Part shown: piece after piece, positions 43,699 through 53,097 of the stretch | Layout: every line of letters starts with the position of its first letter | How positions within the stretch are numbered: the stretch's first letter is position 1 | Assembly: GCA_002423285.1 (NCBI GenBank) | Contig: DIVF01000006.1 | Location: 56,053-120,052 of the forward strand | Direction: 5' to 3' | DNA: 64,000 bases | DNA from: Micavibrio sp. UBA6139 | Lineage (GTDB): Bacteria > Pseudomonadota > Alphaproteobacteria > Micavibrionales > Micavibrionaceae | Notes under the pieces: generated by a model | Told to the model about the DNA's origin: nothing | The model's database searches: none | Seen by the model: the letters and a program-made list of their open reading frames with translations, nothing else | Position numbers and translations under genes: made by a program

Positions 43699-45104
43699 TC
43701 CGCTGCCACTCCCTCCTCTAAAGCATTAACCAGATCAGTGAAGACCCGACCGCGATGCTCAAAGGATTTAAATTGATCGAATGATGCACAGGCCGGGGAT
43801 AAAAGAACCACACCGTCCCCACCGGGAAGTCCCCGGTTCGCCTGGGCCTGAAGCTGAGCATCGGCCACGGCACGGTCCAGTGTTTCGCTGCGCGTATGAG
43901 CAACGCCATGATTTTTGAACCAAAGGCAAAAATCATCGGCGGCTTCACCAATGACAAAGGCATGCGCGATGCGGTCCATCAAAGGCTCAAGCCCATCAAG
44001 CCCGCCCTCCTTCGCCCGACCACCGACAATCCAATAGATATTTTTATGACAGGCCAGTGCTTTTCCTGCCGCATCGGCATTGGTGGCCTTGCTGTCATCG
44101 ATATAGCCAACACCATTGATATGACGGACGATAAACATGCGGTGCGGCAGACCGGGATAAGACTCGATCGCCTTCACAATGACTTGTGGGGCCAAGCCCA
44201 TCAAGCGCGCCACAGCATACGCCGCCGCGATATTTTGGTGATTGTGAACCCCGTTCAGGGTTTTGATGGCACGCACGTCACCAATTTCCGCCGCCGGGCC
44301 ATGCATGGCATCAAATAGCTTTCCATTTTGAACATAAATGCCATGGGTCAGAATTTTTCCTGATGAGATTGGATGAACGCGGTGCGTATTTGCCGCTTCA
44401 ACACGTTCCATCATTTGCAATGAAGGCGCATCATCAACGCCAATCACGGCCTCACCCGCACCATTAAAAATACGCATCTTCGCTTCGATATACCCGACCA
44501 GATCACCGTGGCGGTCAATATGATCAGGGGTTAAATTCATATGGACAGCGATATCGGGAGCAAATGTCGTGCATAAATCCAGTTGATAGGATGATAGCTC
44601 CAGAACAATCACACCAGATTCTTTGCGCGGCAGATCAATATCCAAAACGGCGCGACCAATATTGCCGCAAATCACCGCCTCAACCCCGCAGCGATTTAAA
44701 ATATGCCCGACCAGCGCCGTGGTCGTGGACTTACCGTTGGTCCCGGTAATGCCAATGGTTTTAATGCCATGACCACAGCGATGAAGGATTTCAACATCAC
44801 CAATCACTTCAAGGCCGCATTCCCGCGCACGGGCAACAGCCGGATGCGGTTCAGGAAAATGAAGCGGAATGCCCGGCGCCAGCACCAGATGCGCAAAGCC
44901 CGATAAATCCGCCACCGATAAATTTTCAATCTGCGCACCCAAAACCGCAGCTGCATCACGGTGCGGTTCATGGTCATCCCACGCGCTCACCACAATTCCA
45001 GCCGCCCGCAATGCCCGTACACTCGCCATGCCTGAAAGCCCGAGGCCAAGAACGGCCACGGGCTTGTTATTCAGGCTTGCTTTGTAACGGGTCAGATCAA
45101 TCAT
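43695..45104 (-). CDS. murD: UDP-N-acetylmuramoyl-L-alanine--D-glutamate ligase
   Basis: Adds D-Glu to the stem peptide. 469 residues. PVAVLGLGLSGMASVRALRA (about 15-34) is the UDP-binding loop, GITGTNGKSTTTALVGHIL (about 117-135) the ATP loop, followed by NLTPDHIDRHGDLVGYIEAK (about 190-209) and the C-terminal DDSKATNADAAGKAL (about 320-334). The stop of mraY is one base before its start. Confidence 0.97.
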   Translation of the reverse strand: MIDLTRYKASLNNKPVAVLGLGLSGMASVRALRAAGIVVSAWDDHEPHRDAAAVLGAQIENLSVADLSGFAHLVLAPGIPLHFPEPHPAVARARECGLEVIGDVEILHRCGHGIKTIGITGTNGKSTTTALVGHILNRCGVEAVICGNIGRAVLDIDLPRKESGVIVLELSSYQLDLCTTFAPDIAVHMNLTPDHIDRHGDLVGYIEAKMRIFNGAGEAVIGVDDAPSLQMMERVEAANTHRVHPISSGKILTHGIYVQNGKLFDAMHGPAAEIGDVRAIKTLNGVHNHQNIAAAYAVARLMGLAPQVIVKAIESYPGLPHRMFIVRHINGVGYIDDSKATNADAAGKALACHKNIYWIVGGRAKEGGLDGLEPLMDRIAHAFVIGEAADDFCLWFKNHGVAHTRSETLDRAVADAQLQAQANRGLPGGDGVVLLSPACASFDQFKSFEHRGRVFTDLVNALEEGVAAE

Positions 45105-45105
45105 A

Positions 45106-46191
45106 TTACCGCAGCTTCAGTGTGGATAAGCCAATCAGGGCCAAAATCATGGCAATGATCCAAAAACGTATAACAACAGTGGGTTCAGACCAGCCCTTTT
45201 TTTCAAAATGGTGGTGCAACGGTGCCATGCGGAAAACGCGCTTGCCCGTCAATTTAAATGACGCGACCTGCACAATCACCGAAACCGTTTCCAAAACGAA
45301 CAGACCCCCGATAATCGCCAGGACCAGTTCATGTTTGGTCATGACCGCAATGGCACCCAGCAAACCACCCATCGCCAACGACCCGGTATCCCCCATAAAG
45401 ACCATCGCCGGGGGTGTATTGAACCATAAGAACCCCATCGAGGCCCCGACCACGGCACCACATAAAATGGCCAACTCACCCGTCCCCGGAACAAATGGGA
45501 TCTGCAGATAATTTGCAAAAACCGCGTTCCCAACCAGATAGCTAATCAAACCAAAGCAGGCCGCAACAATCGCCACAGGCACAATCGCCAACCCGTCCAG
45601 ACCATCGGTCAAATTCACCGCATTCGATGCACCAATCATGACCACAACCGCCCAAGGGATAAAGAACCAGGACAGATTAACAAAGAAGCTTTTGAAGAAC
45701 GGAATAGCCACATGGGTTGCCATGGCATCAGGCAGGCCATGTGTGATTCCCAATGTCGCAACAACACCGATCAGCAACTGGATCAGGATTTTCATTTTTC
45801 CTGACAGGCCCTTGGTGTTTTTCTTGGTCAGCTTCAGATAGTCATCCATAAATCCGATAAAACCAAACCCAACCATCACCAACAAAGCGTACCAGATGAA
45901 CGGGTTTTTCAAATCCGACCATAATAATGTGCTGACCGCCACGGAAATCAAAATCATCAGGCCACCCATGGTGGGGGTACCGGCCTTTTTGAAATGTGTT
46001 TCCGGGCCGTCGGTCCGGATCGGTTGCCCTTCGGCCTGTTTTTTCTTGAGCCAGCGGATCATGCCCGGCGCAATCAGGAAACAAATCACCAGCGATGTCA
46101 AAATCGCGCAGCCAGTGCGGAAGGTTAGGTAGCGAAACAGGTTGAAGAAGATGAAATCTTCGGAAAAAGGCGCAATCAGATTATAAAGCAT
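45106..46191 (-). CDS. mraY: Phospho-N-acetylmuramoyl-pentapeptide transferase (lipid I synthase)
   Basis: Transfers phospho-MurNAc-pentapeptide to undecaprenyl phosphate. 361 residues, ten membrane helices. Active-site Asp pair in FIGFMDDYLKLTKKNTKGLS (about residues 111-130), NAVNLTDGLDGLAI (about 187-200) and HHHFEKKGWSEPTVVIRFW (about 325-343), the MraY signature. N-terminal MLYNLIAPF is the family norm. It overlaps murF by eleven bases. Confidence 0.98.
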   Translation of the reverse strand: MLYNLIAPFSEDFIFFNLFRYLTFRTGCAILTSLVICFLIAPGMIRWLKKKQAEGQPIRTDGPETHFKKAGTPTMGGLMILISVAVSTLLWSDLKNPFIWYALLVMVGFGFIGFMDDYLKLTKKNTKGLSGKMKILIQLLIGVVATLGITHGLPDAMATHVAIPFFKSFFVNLSWFFIPWAVVVMIGASNAVNLTDGLDGLAIVPVAIVAACFGLISYLVGNAVFANYLQIPFVPGTGELAILCGAVVGASMGFLWFNTPPAMVFMGDTGSLAMGGLLGAIAVMTKHELVLAIIGGLFVLETVSVIVQVASFKLTGKRVFRMAPLHHHFEKKGWSEPTVVIRFWIIAMILALIGLSTLKLR

Positions 46192-47641
46192 TTTTTACTT
46201 CCGGGGATTTGGGGTTCCGACCAGGCAATTGACGCATTGCTTCAACGACGACATCCATATGGCTGCCATGTGATCCTTTGACCATGACGACATCACCGGG
46301 GACCAGTACATCAGGCACAATCTGTGCCAGTTCCTTGCTGGTGTCGCGATGCTCCCCGCGCAGTTCCTGCGGCAGGGTGTCATGTAAATTCTTCATCAAT
46401 GTTCCGCAAGTGTAAACCAGATGAACATCGGCGGCCTTAAGCGGCAAAGCCAGATCAGCATGCGATGACGGGCCGTTTTGTCCCAGTTCCAACATATCAC
46501 CAAGGAAGGCAATGCGCCGCCCCCCGCGCCCCGGATCAATCATCGCCAGAACCTTGAATGCCGCACGCATCGCCACAGGGGATGCGTTATAGCTTTCATC
46601 AATCAAGGTGACGGGATTGTCCTGCTCACCTATATCAATCACTTCACGTTTACCGCGCCCGGCGATAGGTTCGATTTTTTCCAAGGCTTCAATAGCCTTT
46701 TCCAGCGAACCGCCCGTGGCCTTCACCGCCAGCAAGACAGACAAAGCATTCATGGCAATATGACGTCCTGGAATCATCAAGGTAAAGGCAATTTCTTCTG
46801 TCCCGATCTGGGCCCGGATACGTGACCCGTTGGATGCCACCAGACATTCCAGCAAATGCGCATCGGCATCAATGGCATCACCGAAAGAAAGCGTTTTAAC
46901 GCCGCAAGCCTTCGCCGCTGCCAAAAGACGTGCGTAATGCGGGTTATCGTGGTTCAAAATGGCAACGCCACCGGGCACCAGCCCTTTGAAAATTTCAGCC
47001 TTGGCATCGGCAATTTCTTCAACGGATGCAAAATTTTCAATATGAACAGGTTCAACCGTTGTAATGATCGCCACATGCGGACGCACCATTTTAGAAAGCG
47101 GCTCAATCTCACCGCTATGGTTCATACCAATTTCAAAAATCCCGTAATCGGTCCCCGCATGCATGGAAGACAGCGAGAACGGCACACCCCAGTGATTGTT
47201 AAAGCTGGCCTTGCTGGCATGAACTTGCCCCAAAGGTGAAAATGCTGCCGCCAGCATTTCCTTGGTCCCTGTCTTACCAACCGACCCCGTAACCGCAATA
47301 ATATGCCCGCCGCACCGCGCACGCGCCGCCATGCCAAGGGTTTGAATGCCTGTAAAGGTATCACTGACCAATAAAATGGGCGCATCCGCCGGAAGACCTT
47401 CTGGAACATGATCAACCATAACCGCCGCAGCCCCGTCGGCCAGTGCCTGCATCACATAAGCGTGACCATCCAGATGATCGCCGCGCAGCGCCACAAACAA
47501 ATCACCCGGTTTCAGGGTGCGGGTATCAATCGACATGCCAGTAGCAGCCCAATTGCCCTTCGCTATACCACCCGTTGCCGTTGCGGCATCTGCAGCGGTC
47601 CAGATTGTATTCGATGTTGCGCCATTATTTACCAGTGACAT
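46181..47641 (-). CDS. murF: UDP-N-acetylmuramoyl-tripeptide--D-alanyl-D-alanine ligase
   Basis: Adds D-Ala-D-Ala to complete the stem pentapeptide. 486 residues. DTRTLKPGDLFVALRGDHLDGH (about 39-60), AVTGSVGKTGTKEMLAAAF (about 116-134, ATP loop), NNHWGVPFSLSSM (about 147-159) and IDESYNASPVAMRAAFKVLA (about 343-362), the MurF motif, are present. Start and murE stop share one base (TGATG). The Ddl product feeds it. Confidence 0.97.
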   Translation of the reverse strand: MSLVNNGATSNTIWTAADAATATGGIAKGNWAATGMSIDTRTLKPGDLFVALRGDHLDGHAYVMQALADGAAAVMVDHVPEGLPADAPILLVSDTFTGIQTLGMAARARCGGHIIAVTGSVGKTGTKEMLAAAFSPLGQVHASKASFNNHWGVPFSLSSMHAGTDYGIFEIGMNHSGEIEPLSKMVRPHVAIITTVEPVHIENFASVEEIADAKAEIFKGLVPGGVAILNHDNPHYARLLAAAKACGVKTLSFGDAIDADAHLLECLVASNGSRIRAQIGTEEIAFTLMIPGRHIAMNALSVLLAVKATGGSLEKAIEALEKIEPIAGRGKREVIDIGEQDNPVTLIDESYNASPVAMRAAFKVLAMIDPGRGGRRIAFLGDMLELGQNGPSSHADLALPLKAADVHLVYTCGTLMKNLHDTLPQELRGEHRDTSKELAQIVPDVLVPGDVVMVKGSHGSHMDVVVEAMRQLPGRNPKSPEVKNAL

Positions 47642-49098
47642 CAGTTCTTTTTCCCTATCAGTCTTTCAATCGCTTGTTTTGCTTCTTCAACGTCATCGAA
47701 CGGATCGGTTCGATCGGCGAAAATTTGTCCCTGTTCATGCCCCTTACCGGCCAGAACCAGAACATCGCCCGTCTTTAATTCTTCAATCGCCCATTGAATA
47801 GCCTTGCGGCGATCATCAATGATTTTCGCATCATCACCCGCCCCAGCGGCAATCGCCGCACGGATGGTGGCGGGGTTTTCGCTGCGCGGATTATCGTCTG
47901 TAATAATGGCCAGGTCGGCTAGATTGGCGGCAATGCCGCCCATCATCGAGCGTTTACCCGGATCACGGTCGCCGCCACACCCGAACAGGCACAGCAAGCG
48001 GCCTTGTGTATGCGGGCGCAGCGCGTGAAGGATGTTTTCCAGCGCATCAGGCGTATGAGCATAATCAACATAAACCGCCGCCCCCGATGGATGCCCCGAA
48101 ACCCGTTGCAAACGCCCCGGCGCACCTTGCAGATTTGAAAGTGCCGCGCCGACATCAATATTCGGCTCCACAGCCAAAGCAAGACCAAGGGCACATAACG
48201 CATTCATTGCCTGAAACGATCCCACCAGTGGCAAGACAACCTCATGCCGCTTGCCAAAAACGTCCAAGCTCAGGGCTTGTCCTTCCGGCAAGGCGGTGCG
48301 CTTGATAATTTTTATATCTGGCCCATGTGCGCCGTAGCCCCAGACGCGGATATTGCGGTCATTGCATAATTTCTGAAGCACGAAGAACTCTCCCACATCA
48401 GAATTCAAAACAGCAACCCCGTCATCTTGCAAAAGATCACTGAACAGCCGCGCTTTAGCCGCCAGATACCCTTCCATCGTCACATGGTAATCCAGATGGT
48501 CGCGGGTCAAATTCGTAAACCCGGCAGCAGCAATCTTGACCCCATCTAAACGGTGCTGCTGAAGCCCGTGCGATGAAGCCTCCATCGCCAGATGGGTAAT
48601 GCCAGTCTCTGAAAGATCCGCCAGTTTCGTGTGAAGCGATACCGGGTCCGGTGTGGTCATTGAACCCGCTTGCGTTCCGGTTGCCCCACGAACCCCGAGC
48701 GTCCCTAAACTGGCCGCCTGCACCCCATGCGTCCGCCACATTTGTTGCGCGAAGTGAACGGTTGAGGTTTTGCCGTTGGTGCCGGTGACAGCAACAATAT
48801 GGGCCGGTTGATGATGATAAAACGCCGCCGCCATCAGGCTTAAATCACGGCGCGGATTATCCGACCGGATGACGGCAACATTCGATAAGCCATCCGGCAA
48901 GGCATCATCATTGGACACCAGCACCGCAACGGCACCATTTTCAACGGCATCTTTTAAATAATGCGCCCCCGCATCGCGCACCCCGGACAGGGCCGCGAAT
49001 AAGAATCCGGGCTGGACCTGACGGCTATCCTGCGTCAGGCCAGTAATCACCGGATCGGGCATTCCTGCCCCGATTTTATTCAACGCCGACAGATACAA
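47641..49098 (-). CDS. murE: UDP-N-acetylmuramoyl-L-alanyl-D-glutamate--2,6-diaminopimelate ligase
   Basis: Adds meso-diaminopimelate to the stem peptide. 485 residues. DSRQVQPGFLFAALSGVRDAG (about 24-44), VTGTNGKTSTVHFAQQM (about 104-120, ATP loop), NLTRDHLDYHVTMEGYLAAK (about 200-219) and, near position 404, DDNPRSENPATIRAAI, whose DNPR motif selects diaminopimelate over lysine. It overlaps the end of ftsI by 23 bases. Confidence 0.98.
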   Translation of the reverse strand: MYLSALNKIGAGMPDPVITGLTQDSRQVQPGFLFAALSGVRDAGAHYLKDAVENGAVAVLVSNDDALPDGLSNVAVIRSDNPRRDLSLMAAAFYHHQPAHIVAVTGTNGKTSTVHFAQQMWRTHGVQAASLGTLGVRGATGTQAGSMTTPDPVSLHTKLADLSETGITHLAMEASSHGLQQHRLDGVKIAAAGFTNLTRDHLDYHVTMEGYLAAKARLFSDLLQDDGVAVLNSDVGEFFVLQKLCNDRNIRVWGYGAHGPDIKIIKRTALPEGQALSLDVFGKRHEVVLPLVGSFQAMNALCALGLALAVEPNIDVGAALSNLQGAPGRLQRVSGHPSGAAVYVDYAHTPDALENILHALRPHTQGRLLCLFGCGGDRDPGKRSMMGGIAANLADLAIITDDNPRSENPATIRAAIAAGAGDDAKIIDDRRKAIQWAIEELKTGDVLVLAGKGHEQGQIFADRTDPFDDVEEAKQAIERLIGKKN

Positions 49099-50851
49099 GC
49101 TGTTTCCCCGTTTTATCTTTTACATAGGGGCGCATTTGCGCCGCCATATCTTTTTCAGGATCAATATCCTGTGGCACCAGACCCAACACCGGGACCATCG
49201 CCGTAATAATTTTTCCAACAGCAGGCGCAGCAACCCAACCGGCCGTGGCATAGCCATAGCTGGCCTTGGTACCCTTTGGTTCATCCACCATCACCATGAC
49301 GACGTATTGCGGTTTATTCATCGGGAACACGCCTATGAAGGATGACAAAAGCCGTTTACGGTCATAACCACCGTGACCGCCGGGTTTTTCAGCGGTTCCG
49401 GTTTTTCCGCCCACTTGAAATCCGGCGATATCGGCGCTTTTGGCGGTCCCGTCACTGACGACCAGACGTAAAATCTGACGCATGCGGTGGGACGTTTTTT
49501 CAGAAACAACACGCACCGCGTTCCGTTTTGTATTTTTAGTTTTACCAGAATCGTTCACCGTTCCATCCATCACAAGCGTTGGATGGACGAGCATCCCGCC
49601 ATTGATGACGCTGGCAACAGCAGAAACCGTCTGCAACGGTGTCACGGCAATCCCGTGACCATAAGACGCCGTCAAGGTTGTGATTTCCCGCCATGGGTTG
49701 GGGATCAAGGGGCGGCTTCGTTCTTGCAATTCCACCTGAACGGTATCCATCAGCCCTACATCCTTCAGGAAGTTTTTGAAGGATTGCGTTCCAATCATCT
49801 CCGCCATTTTGGCAGCCCCGATATTGGATGAATACATCATGACTTCAGGAATCGTCAGAACGCGATTTTGGCCATGATAATCCGTGATCGAAAAACGTCC
49901 GATTTTAATCGGCTCACGCGCATCAAAAGTCTGGCCCATGCCAACATTCTTGATTTCAAGCAAAGCCGCGGTGCTGAAAATTTTGAATGTCGATCCCATT
50001 TCATAAACGCCAAGTGTCAGGCGGTTAAAAAGGGAATCGCTATTTTTTTGCGTTACATTATGCGGATCAAAATCGGGTGCGGATACGGCAGCCAGAATTT
50101 CACCTGTATTTACATCCATAATGACGGCTGCGCCGCCAATGCCGCTGAATTCGCGAATGGCTGCCTTTAATTCACGGCGCGCAATATGTTGCAAGCGCAC
50201 ATCCAGCGTCAATTGCAATGGACGGTTGCCCATGGCCAAAAGATCATCAAAACTACGCTCAACCCCGCCAAGGCCGTGGCCATCAATATCGGTAAAACCA
50301 ACCATATGGGCGGTTAAGGGCCCTTGCGGATAAATGCGGTGAGCCTCGTCCTGAAAGTTCAAGCCGGGATGGCCCAGATTCAAAATGGCATATTGATCCT
50401 GCGGCGCCAGATTACGGCGCAGCCAGATAAAGCGCGTCTTGCGTTGCAGTTTTTGTAAAACATCGCCGTATTTCAAATCGGGTAGAACACGCACCAGATC
50501 CTTGGCAACTTGATCTGGATCGGTAATCAAGGCGGGGTCGGCATAAAGGGATGCGGTCTTCAAGGACCGGGCCAGCAACACACCGTTGCGATCAACCACA
50601 TCACCGCGCAGTTTTGCAACCGCAATGACAGGTTCATTCGTAACACCTTGATCCGGGCTGGTCATCCGCGCCAGACGGGGCAATTCACCTTGAATCAGCG
50701 TTAAATCCATCACCCGCGCCGCAACCAGAATATAGGCCAGCGCAAAAACAATGCCGACAAAAACCAAACGCCCACGCGCCACATCAAGGGTGGAGCGACG
50801 CGACCCGATCAAGGTTGTAGAAGGGCGACGGAAAAGCGGCGGTAAACTCAT
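49076..50851 (-). CDS. ftsI: Penicillin-binding protein 3 (septal transpeptidase FtsI)
   Basis: The division-specific transpeptidase paired with FtsW. 591 residues: a cytoplasmic tail, one membrane helix (about 28-50), the non-catalytic domain with LRGDVVDRNGVLLARSL (about 83-99), and the transpeptidase domain. SxxK nucleophile in YEMGSTFKIFSTAALLE (about 285-301), SxN in MYSSNIGAAKMAE (about 338), and KTG in FQVGGKTGTAEKPGG (about 475). All three motifs are intact. It shares four bases with ftsL and 23 with murE. Confidence 0.97.
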   Translation of the reverse strand: MSLPPLFRRPSTTLIGSRRSTLDVARGRLVFVGIVFALAYILVAARVMDLTLIQGELPRLARMTSPDQGVTNEPVIAVAKLRGDVVDRNGVLLARSLKTASLYADPALITDPDQVAKDLVRVLPDLKYGDVLQKLQRKTRFIWLRRNLAPQDQYAILNLGHPGLNFQDEAHRIYPQGPLTAHMVGFTDIDGHGLGGVERSFDDLLAMGNRPLQLTLDVRLQHIARRELKAAIREFSGIGGAAVIMDVNTGEILAAVSAPDFDPHNVTQKNSDSLFNRLTLGVYEMGSTFKIFSTAALLEIKNVGMGQTFDAREPIKIGRFSITDYHGQNRVLTIPEVMMYSSNIGAAKMAEMIGTQSFKNFLKDVGLMDTVQVELQERSRPLIPNPWREITTLTASYGHGIAVTPLQTVSAVASVINGGMLVHPTLVMDGTVNDSGKTKNTKRNAVRVVSEKTSHRMRQILRLVVSDGTAKSADIAGFQVGGKTGTAEKPGGHGGYDRKRLLSSFIGVFPMNKPQYVVMVMVDEPKGTKASYGYATAGWVAAPAVGKIITAMVPVLGLVPQDIDPEKDMAAQMRPYVKDKTGKQLVSVGVE

Positions 50852-51357
50852 TGCCCATCCCCGCCCGATGATGGTTCCTGCGACACCAGATCATTCAGCA
50901 AGGTATTGAATTGCTGGCGCATATCATTGGACGGCGCATTGTTGTTGACCGGGGACGGCATCGGCAAATCAGTTTGCAGGGATTCAACCTTAACGTCCGC
51001 TTGCGGTGGCGGCGGTACAACCGCTACAGCCGGGCGAATTTGAAATTCCGGCTTACGTTTGGGCAAGGCCGGAGCCCCTGTTTCAGGCAAATCGCTGCTA
51101 TCATTCACCAAGGATGCTGGTGATTGCGCCTTCATTTTCAAATGTTGCTGCGCCAGATCTTCCAAACGGTCCGGGCGGTTCAAATAATCCCATTCCGTTT
51201 CCAAAACGCGCATGGAATCTTGTTCCTTTGAGAGGGCCGTTTGAATATTGCGCAAGTGCCCTTCGGCGTCCTGCACATTCTGGCTGGTCTGGAACAGGAA
51301 AAATCCGGCCACCGCCGCCGCCGATAAAGACAAAATGGTCGAAAGACGAAGTTTCAT
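50848..51357 (-). CDS. ftsL: Cell division protein FtsL (by position and topology)
   Basis: 169 residues from ATG 51357 (overlapping the rsmH stop). MKLRLSTILSLSAAAVAGFF is a short basic tail and membrane helix, followed by a coiled coil (about residues 25-70, QNVQDAEGHLRNIQTALSKE) and a conserved-looking ETEWDYLNRPDRLEDLAQQH block (about 58-77), typical of FtsL in alphaproteobacteria. The C-terminal half is Pro-rich and disordered. FtsL sequences are poorly conserved, so the call depends on its place between rsmH and ftsI. Confidence 0.88.
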   Translation of the reverse strand: MKLRLSTILSLSAAAVAGFFLFQTSQNVQDAEGHLRNIQTALSKEQDSMRVLETEWDYLNRPDRLEDLAQQHLKMKAQSPASLVNDSSDLPETGAPALPKRKPEFQIRPAVAVVPPPPQADVKVESLQTDLPMPSPVNNNAPSNDMRQQFNTLLNDLVSQEPSSGGDGQ

Positions 51358-52349
51358 GAACGCCCCTTCCGTTTGGTCACATCCGGCACAGGCCATGCCG
51401 GGGCCGCTGTGCGAATGGCACAGCGCAACCGGGCGGAGCGCGAGCGCGGATTGATAGAAACCTCATCATCCTGTGCTTCGACAGGCTTGCGGTTTTGTAA
51501 GATAAAGGTCGGCGCATTTTCTGCCACGGCCATGACCGGCAAGTGACGTGAGGGTGATGGAACATCACCGCTGCGCTCCTTCATGAAATTTTTGACGATG
51601 CGGTCTTCCAGTGAATGGAAGGTGACAACCACCAAACGGCCCCCTTCGGCCAGAATATGTTCCGACGCCGCGAGCGCACGTTCTAACTCCCCCAATTCAT
51701 CATTCACAGCAATACGCAAGGCCTGGAATGTGCGCGTGGCCGGATCAATATCATCCTTGCTCTTACGCGGTACGGTGGCACGGATGATGGAGGCCAGCTG
51801 GCCTGTTGAAATAATGGGGGTTTGTCCACGCGCATCAACAATGGCGCGCGCAATACGGCGTGACTGCCGTTCATCGCCATAGGTATAGATCAAATTGGCG
51901 AGATCTGTTTCTTCCATGTTGTTGACGATGTCAGCAGCAGATTCCCCGCTGCCCTGATCCATCCGCATATCAAGGGGACCATCAAAGCGGAATGAAAATC
52001 CGCGCTCTGCCTGATCGATCTGCATCGATGACACGCCGATATCAAGAACGAAACCATCAACGGGTTTGCTGACACACTCGCGGACATTCCCGAAGGTATT
52101 GTGAACAAGGATCAAACGGTCACCAAAGGCGGGTGCCCAATCTTTCGCGCGACCATGTGCCGTTTCATCGCGGTCAATCGCCACGACACGGCAATCCACC
52201 GCGCCGAGAATGGCGCGTGTGTAACCCCCGGCACCTAACGTGCCGTCAATATAAGTTTCACCCGCAACCGGCCCCAACGCCGCGAGAACTTCGCGCAGCA
52301 TGACCGGAATATGCGGGGAATCCACAAAGGGTGCCCATGTCGAGTCCAT
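51354..52349 (-). CDS. rsmH: 16S rRNA (cytosine-1402-N4) methyltransferase
   Basis: An SAM-dependent methyltransferase for C1402 in the ribosomal P site, also named MraW. 331 residues. HIPVMLREVLAALGP (about 13-27), YIDGTLGAGGYTRAIL (about 33-48, SAM loop), DIGVSSMQIDQAERGFSFR (about 103-121) and VVTFHSLEDRIVKNFMKE (about 249-266) are the family signatures. It heads the dcw cluster here; mraZ, which usually precedes it, is not in the window, and 499 bp of non-coding DNA lie upstream. Confidence 0.97.
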   Translation of the reverse strand: MDSTWAPFVDSPHIPVMLREVLAALGPVAGETYIDGTLGAGGYTRAILGAVDCRVVAIDRDETAHGRAKDWAPAFGDRLILVHNTFGNVRECVSKPVDGFVLDIGVSSMQIDQAERGFSFRFDGPLDMRMDQGSGESAADIVNNMEETDLANLIYTYGDERQSRRIARAIVDARGQTPIISTGQLASIIRATVPRKSKDDIDPATRTFQALRIAVNDELGELERALAASEHILAEGGRLVVVTFHSLEDRIVKNFMKERSGDVPSPSRHLPVMAVAENAPTFILQNRKPVEAQDDEVSINPRSRSARLRCAIRTAAPAWPVPDVTKRKGRS

Positions 52350-52848
52350 AAGGAGGATGAACCTTGATTTGTAACGATTTGGTTTTTAAGAAAGATATTT
52401 GGCAGGACCACGGCCAGGGCAAGACCCCTTAGTGGCTGATTTCAGGATATTATAAGACGAATCACCGGGTCAACGTGACAACGCGCTCCATCCCCAGTCA
52501 TTGCACAGTCTATACATGCGATTACTTATCCACACCCAGAGCCTCGAAAAGTATCGGTAAGTATTCGCATTTACGAATATTGTTGAATTTCAACATGTAT
52601 TATCCCACGACTTATACAGAATTGGTCGCAACTTACCCACAAAACAATCCACAGCTTCTTTTGCGGGGCGAGCCAAAACTCATCAAATTTTAACTACAGA
52701 TTCAACATGTTACAGACGCTCCGCTAACACCGTTATGAAAAAGATGTGGACAGATCGTATTTCGTTATGGTAATAAATACCCCGTTCCAGTGTGTGTGGA
52801 ACATCTGAAAAAAAACGTGTGTGTTTAAAAACTGTGGGGAGAATACCA
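52350..52848. promoter_or_regulatory. Non-coding region upstream of rsmH with DnaA-box-like sites
   Basis: No convincing gene in 499 bp. It holds an exact DnaA box TTATCCACA (52526-52534), a one-mismatch copy TTACCCACA (52633-52641) and several weaker ones. It also has two GANTC sites (52459-52463 and 52699-52703), a 15-bp palindrome TGTTGAA-T-TTCAACA (52581-52595), an inverted repeat TATTCG/CGAATA (52562-52579), the direct repeat TTCAACATGT (near 52590 and 52702), and a near-CtrA site TTAA-N7-TTCA (52690-52704). It is probably the dcw promoter; a role in DNA replication cannot be excluded. Confidence 0.5.
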
Positions 52849-52980
52849 ATGTTAGCAAGCCTGCTCCTTCTGGTGCTGGCGATTAACGGTGGGCTGTATG
52901 CGGGGACGATTCTGCATTCAACCAGCGAAATCACCAAATTCGACCAAATCATCGACCTGTATCAAAGATTTTGGGGTTAA
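52849..52980 (+). CDS. Possible 43-residue membrane protein
   Basis: The ATG at 52849 follows GGGGAG at an eight-base distance. The product has one hydrophobic helix (MLASLLLLVLAINGGLYAG) and a short polar tail ending YQRFWG. Nothing recognised. It lies between the non-coding region and rnpB, oriented opposite to both. A chance frame is possible, but the good ribosome-binding site and the helix speak for a real small membrane protein. Confidence 0.4.
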   Translation: MLASLLLLVLAINGGLYAGTILHSTSEITKFDQIIDLYQRFWG

Positions 52981-53050
52981 GGGCTTTATCGCCCCAACAC
53001 CACAATCATGTTTGGAACGGATTGATAATCTGGACGAACGCGAAATGAAG

Positions 53051-53080
53051 AAAAAGCCGCCCGATATGTTTCGGGCGGCT
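53051..53080 (-). terminator. Rho-independent terminator of rnpB
   Basis: agccgcccga (53055-53064) and tcgggcggct (53071-53080) are perfect complements around a six-base loop, followed on the minus strand by TTTTT (53055-53051). It lies just after the RNase P RNA. Confidence 0.9.
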
Positions 53081-53097
53081 TTCTCATATAAAAGTGT

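Noticed and set aside
52475..52693. Plus-strand frame of 72 codons in the region upstream of rsmH
   Set aside because: No ribosome-binding site, odd composition, and it runs across the DnaA-box and palindrome area.
52350..52848. Chromosomal replication origin
   Set aside because: DnaA-like boxes and AT-rich parts are suggestive, but only one box is exact and typical origin neighbours of alphaproteobacteria (hemE, parAB, dnaA, gidA) are not in the window. Kept only as a regulatory region and finding.
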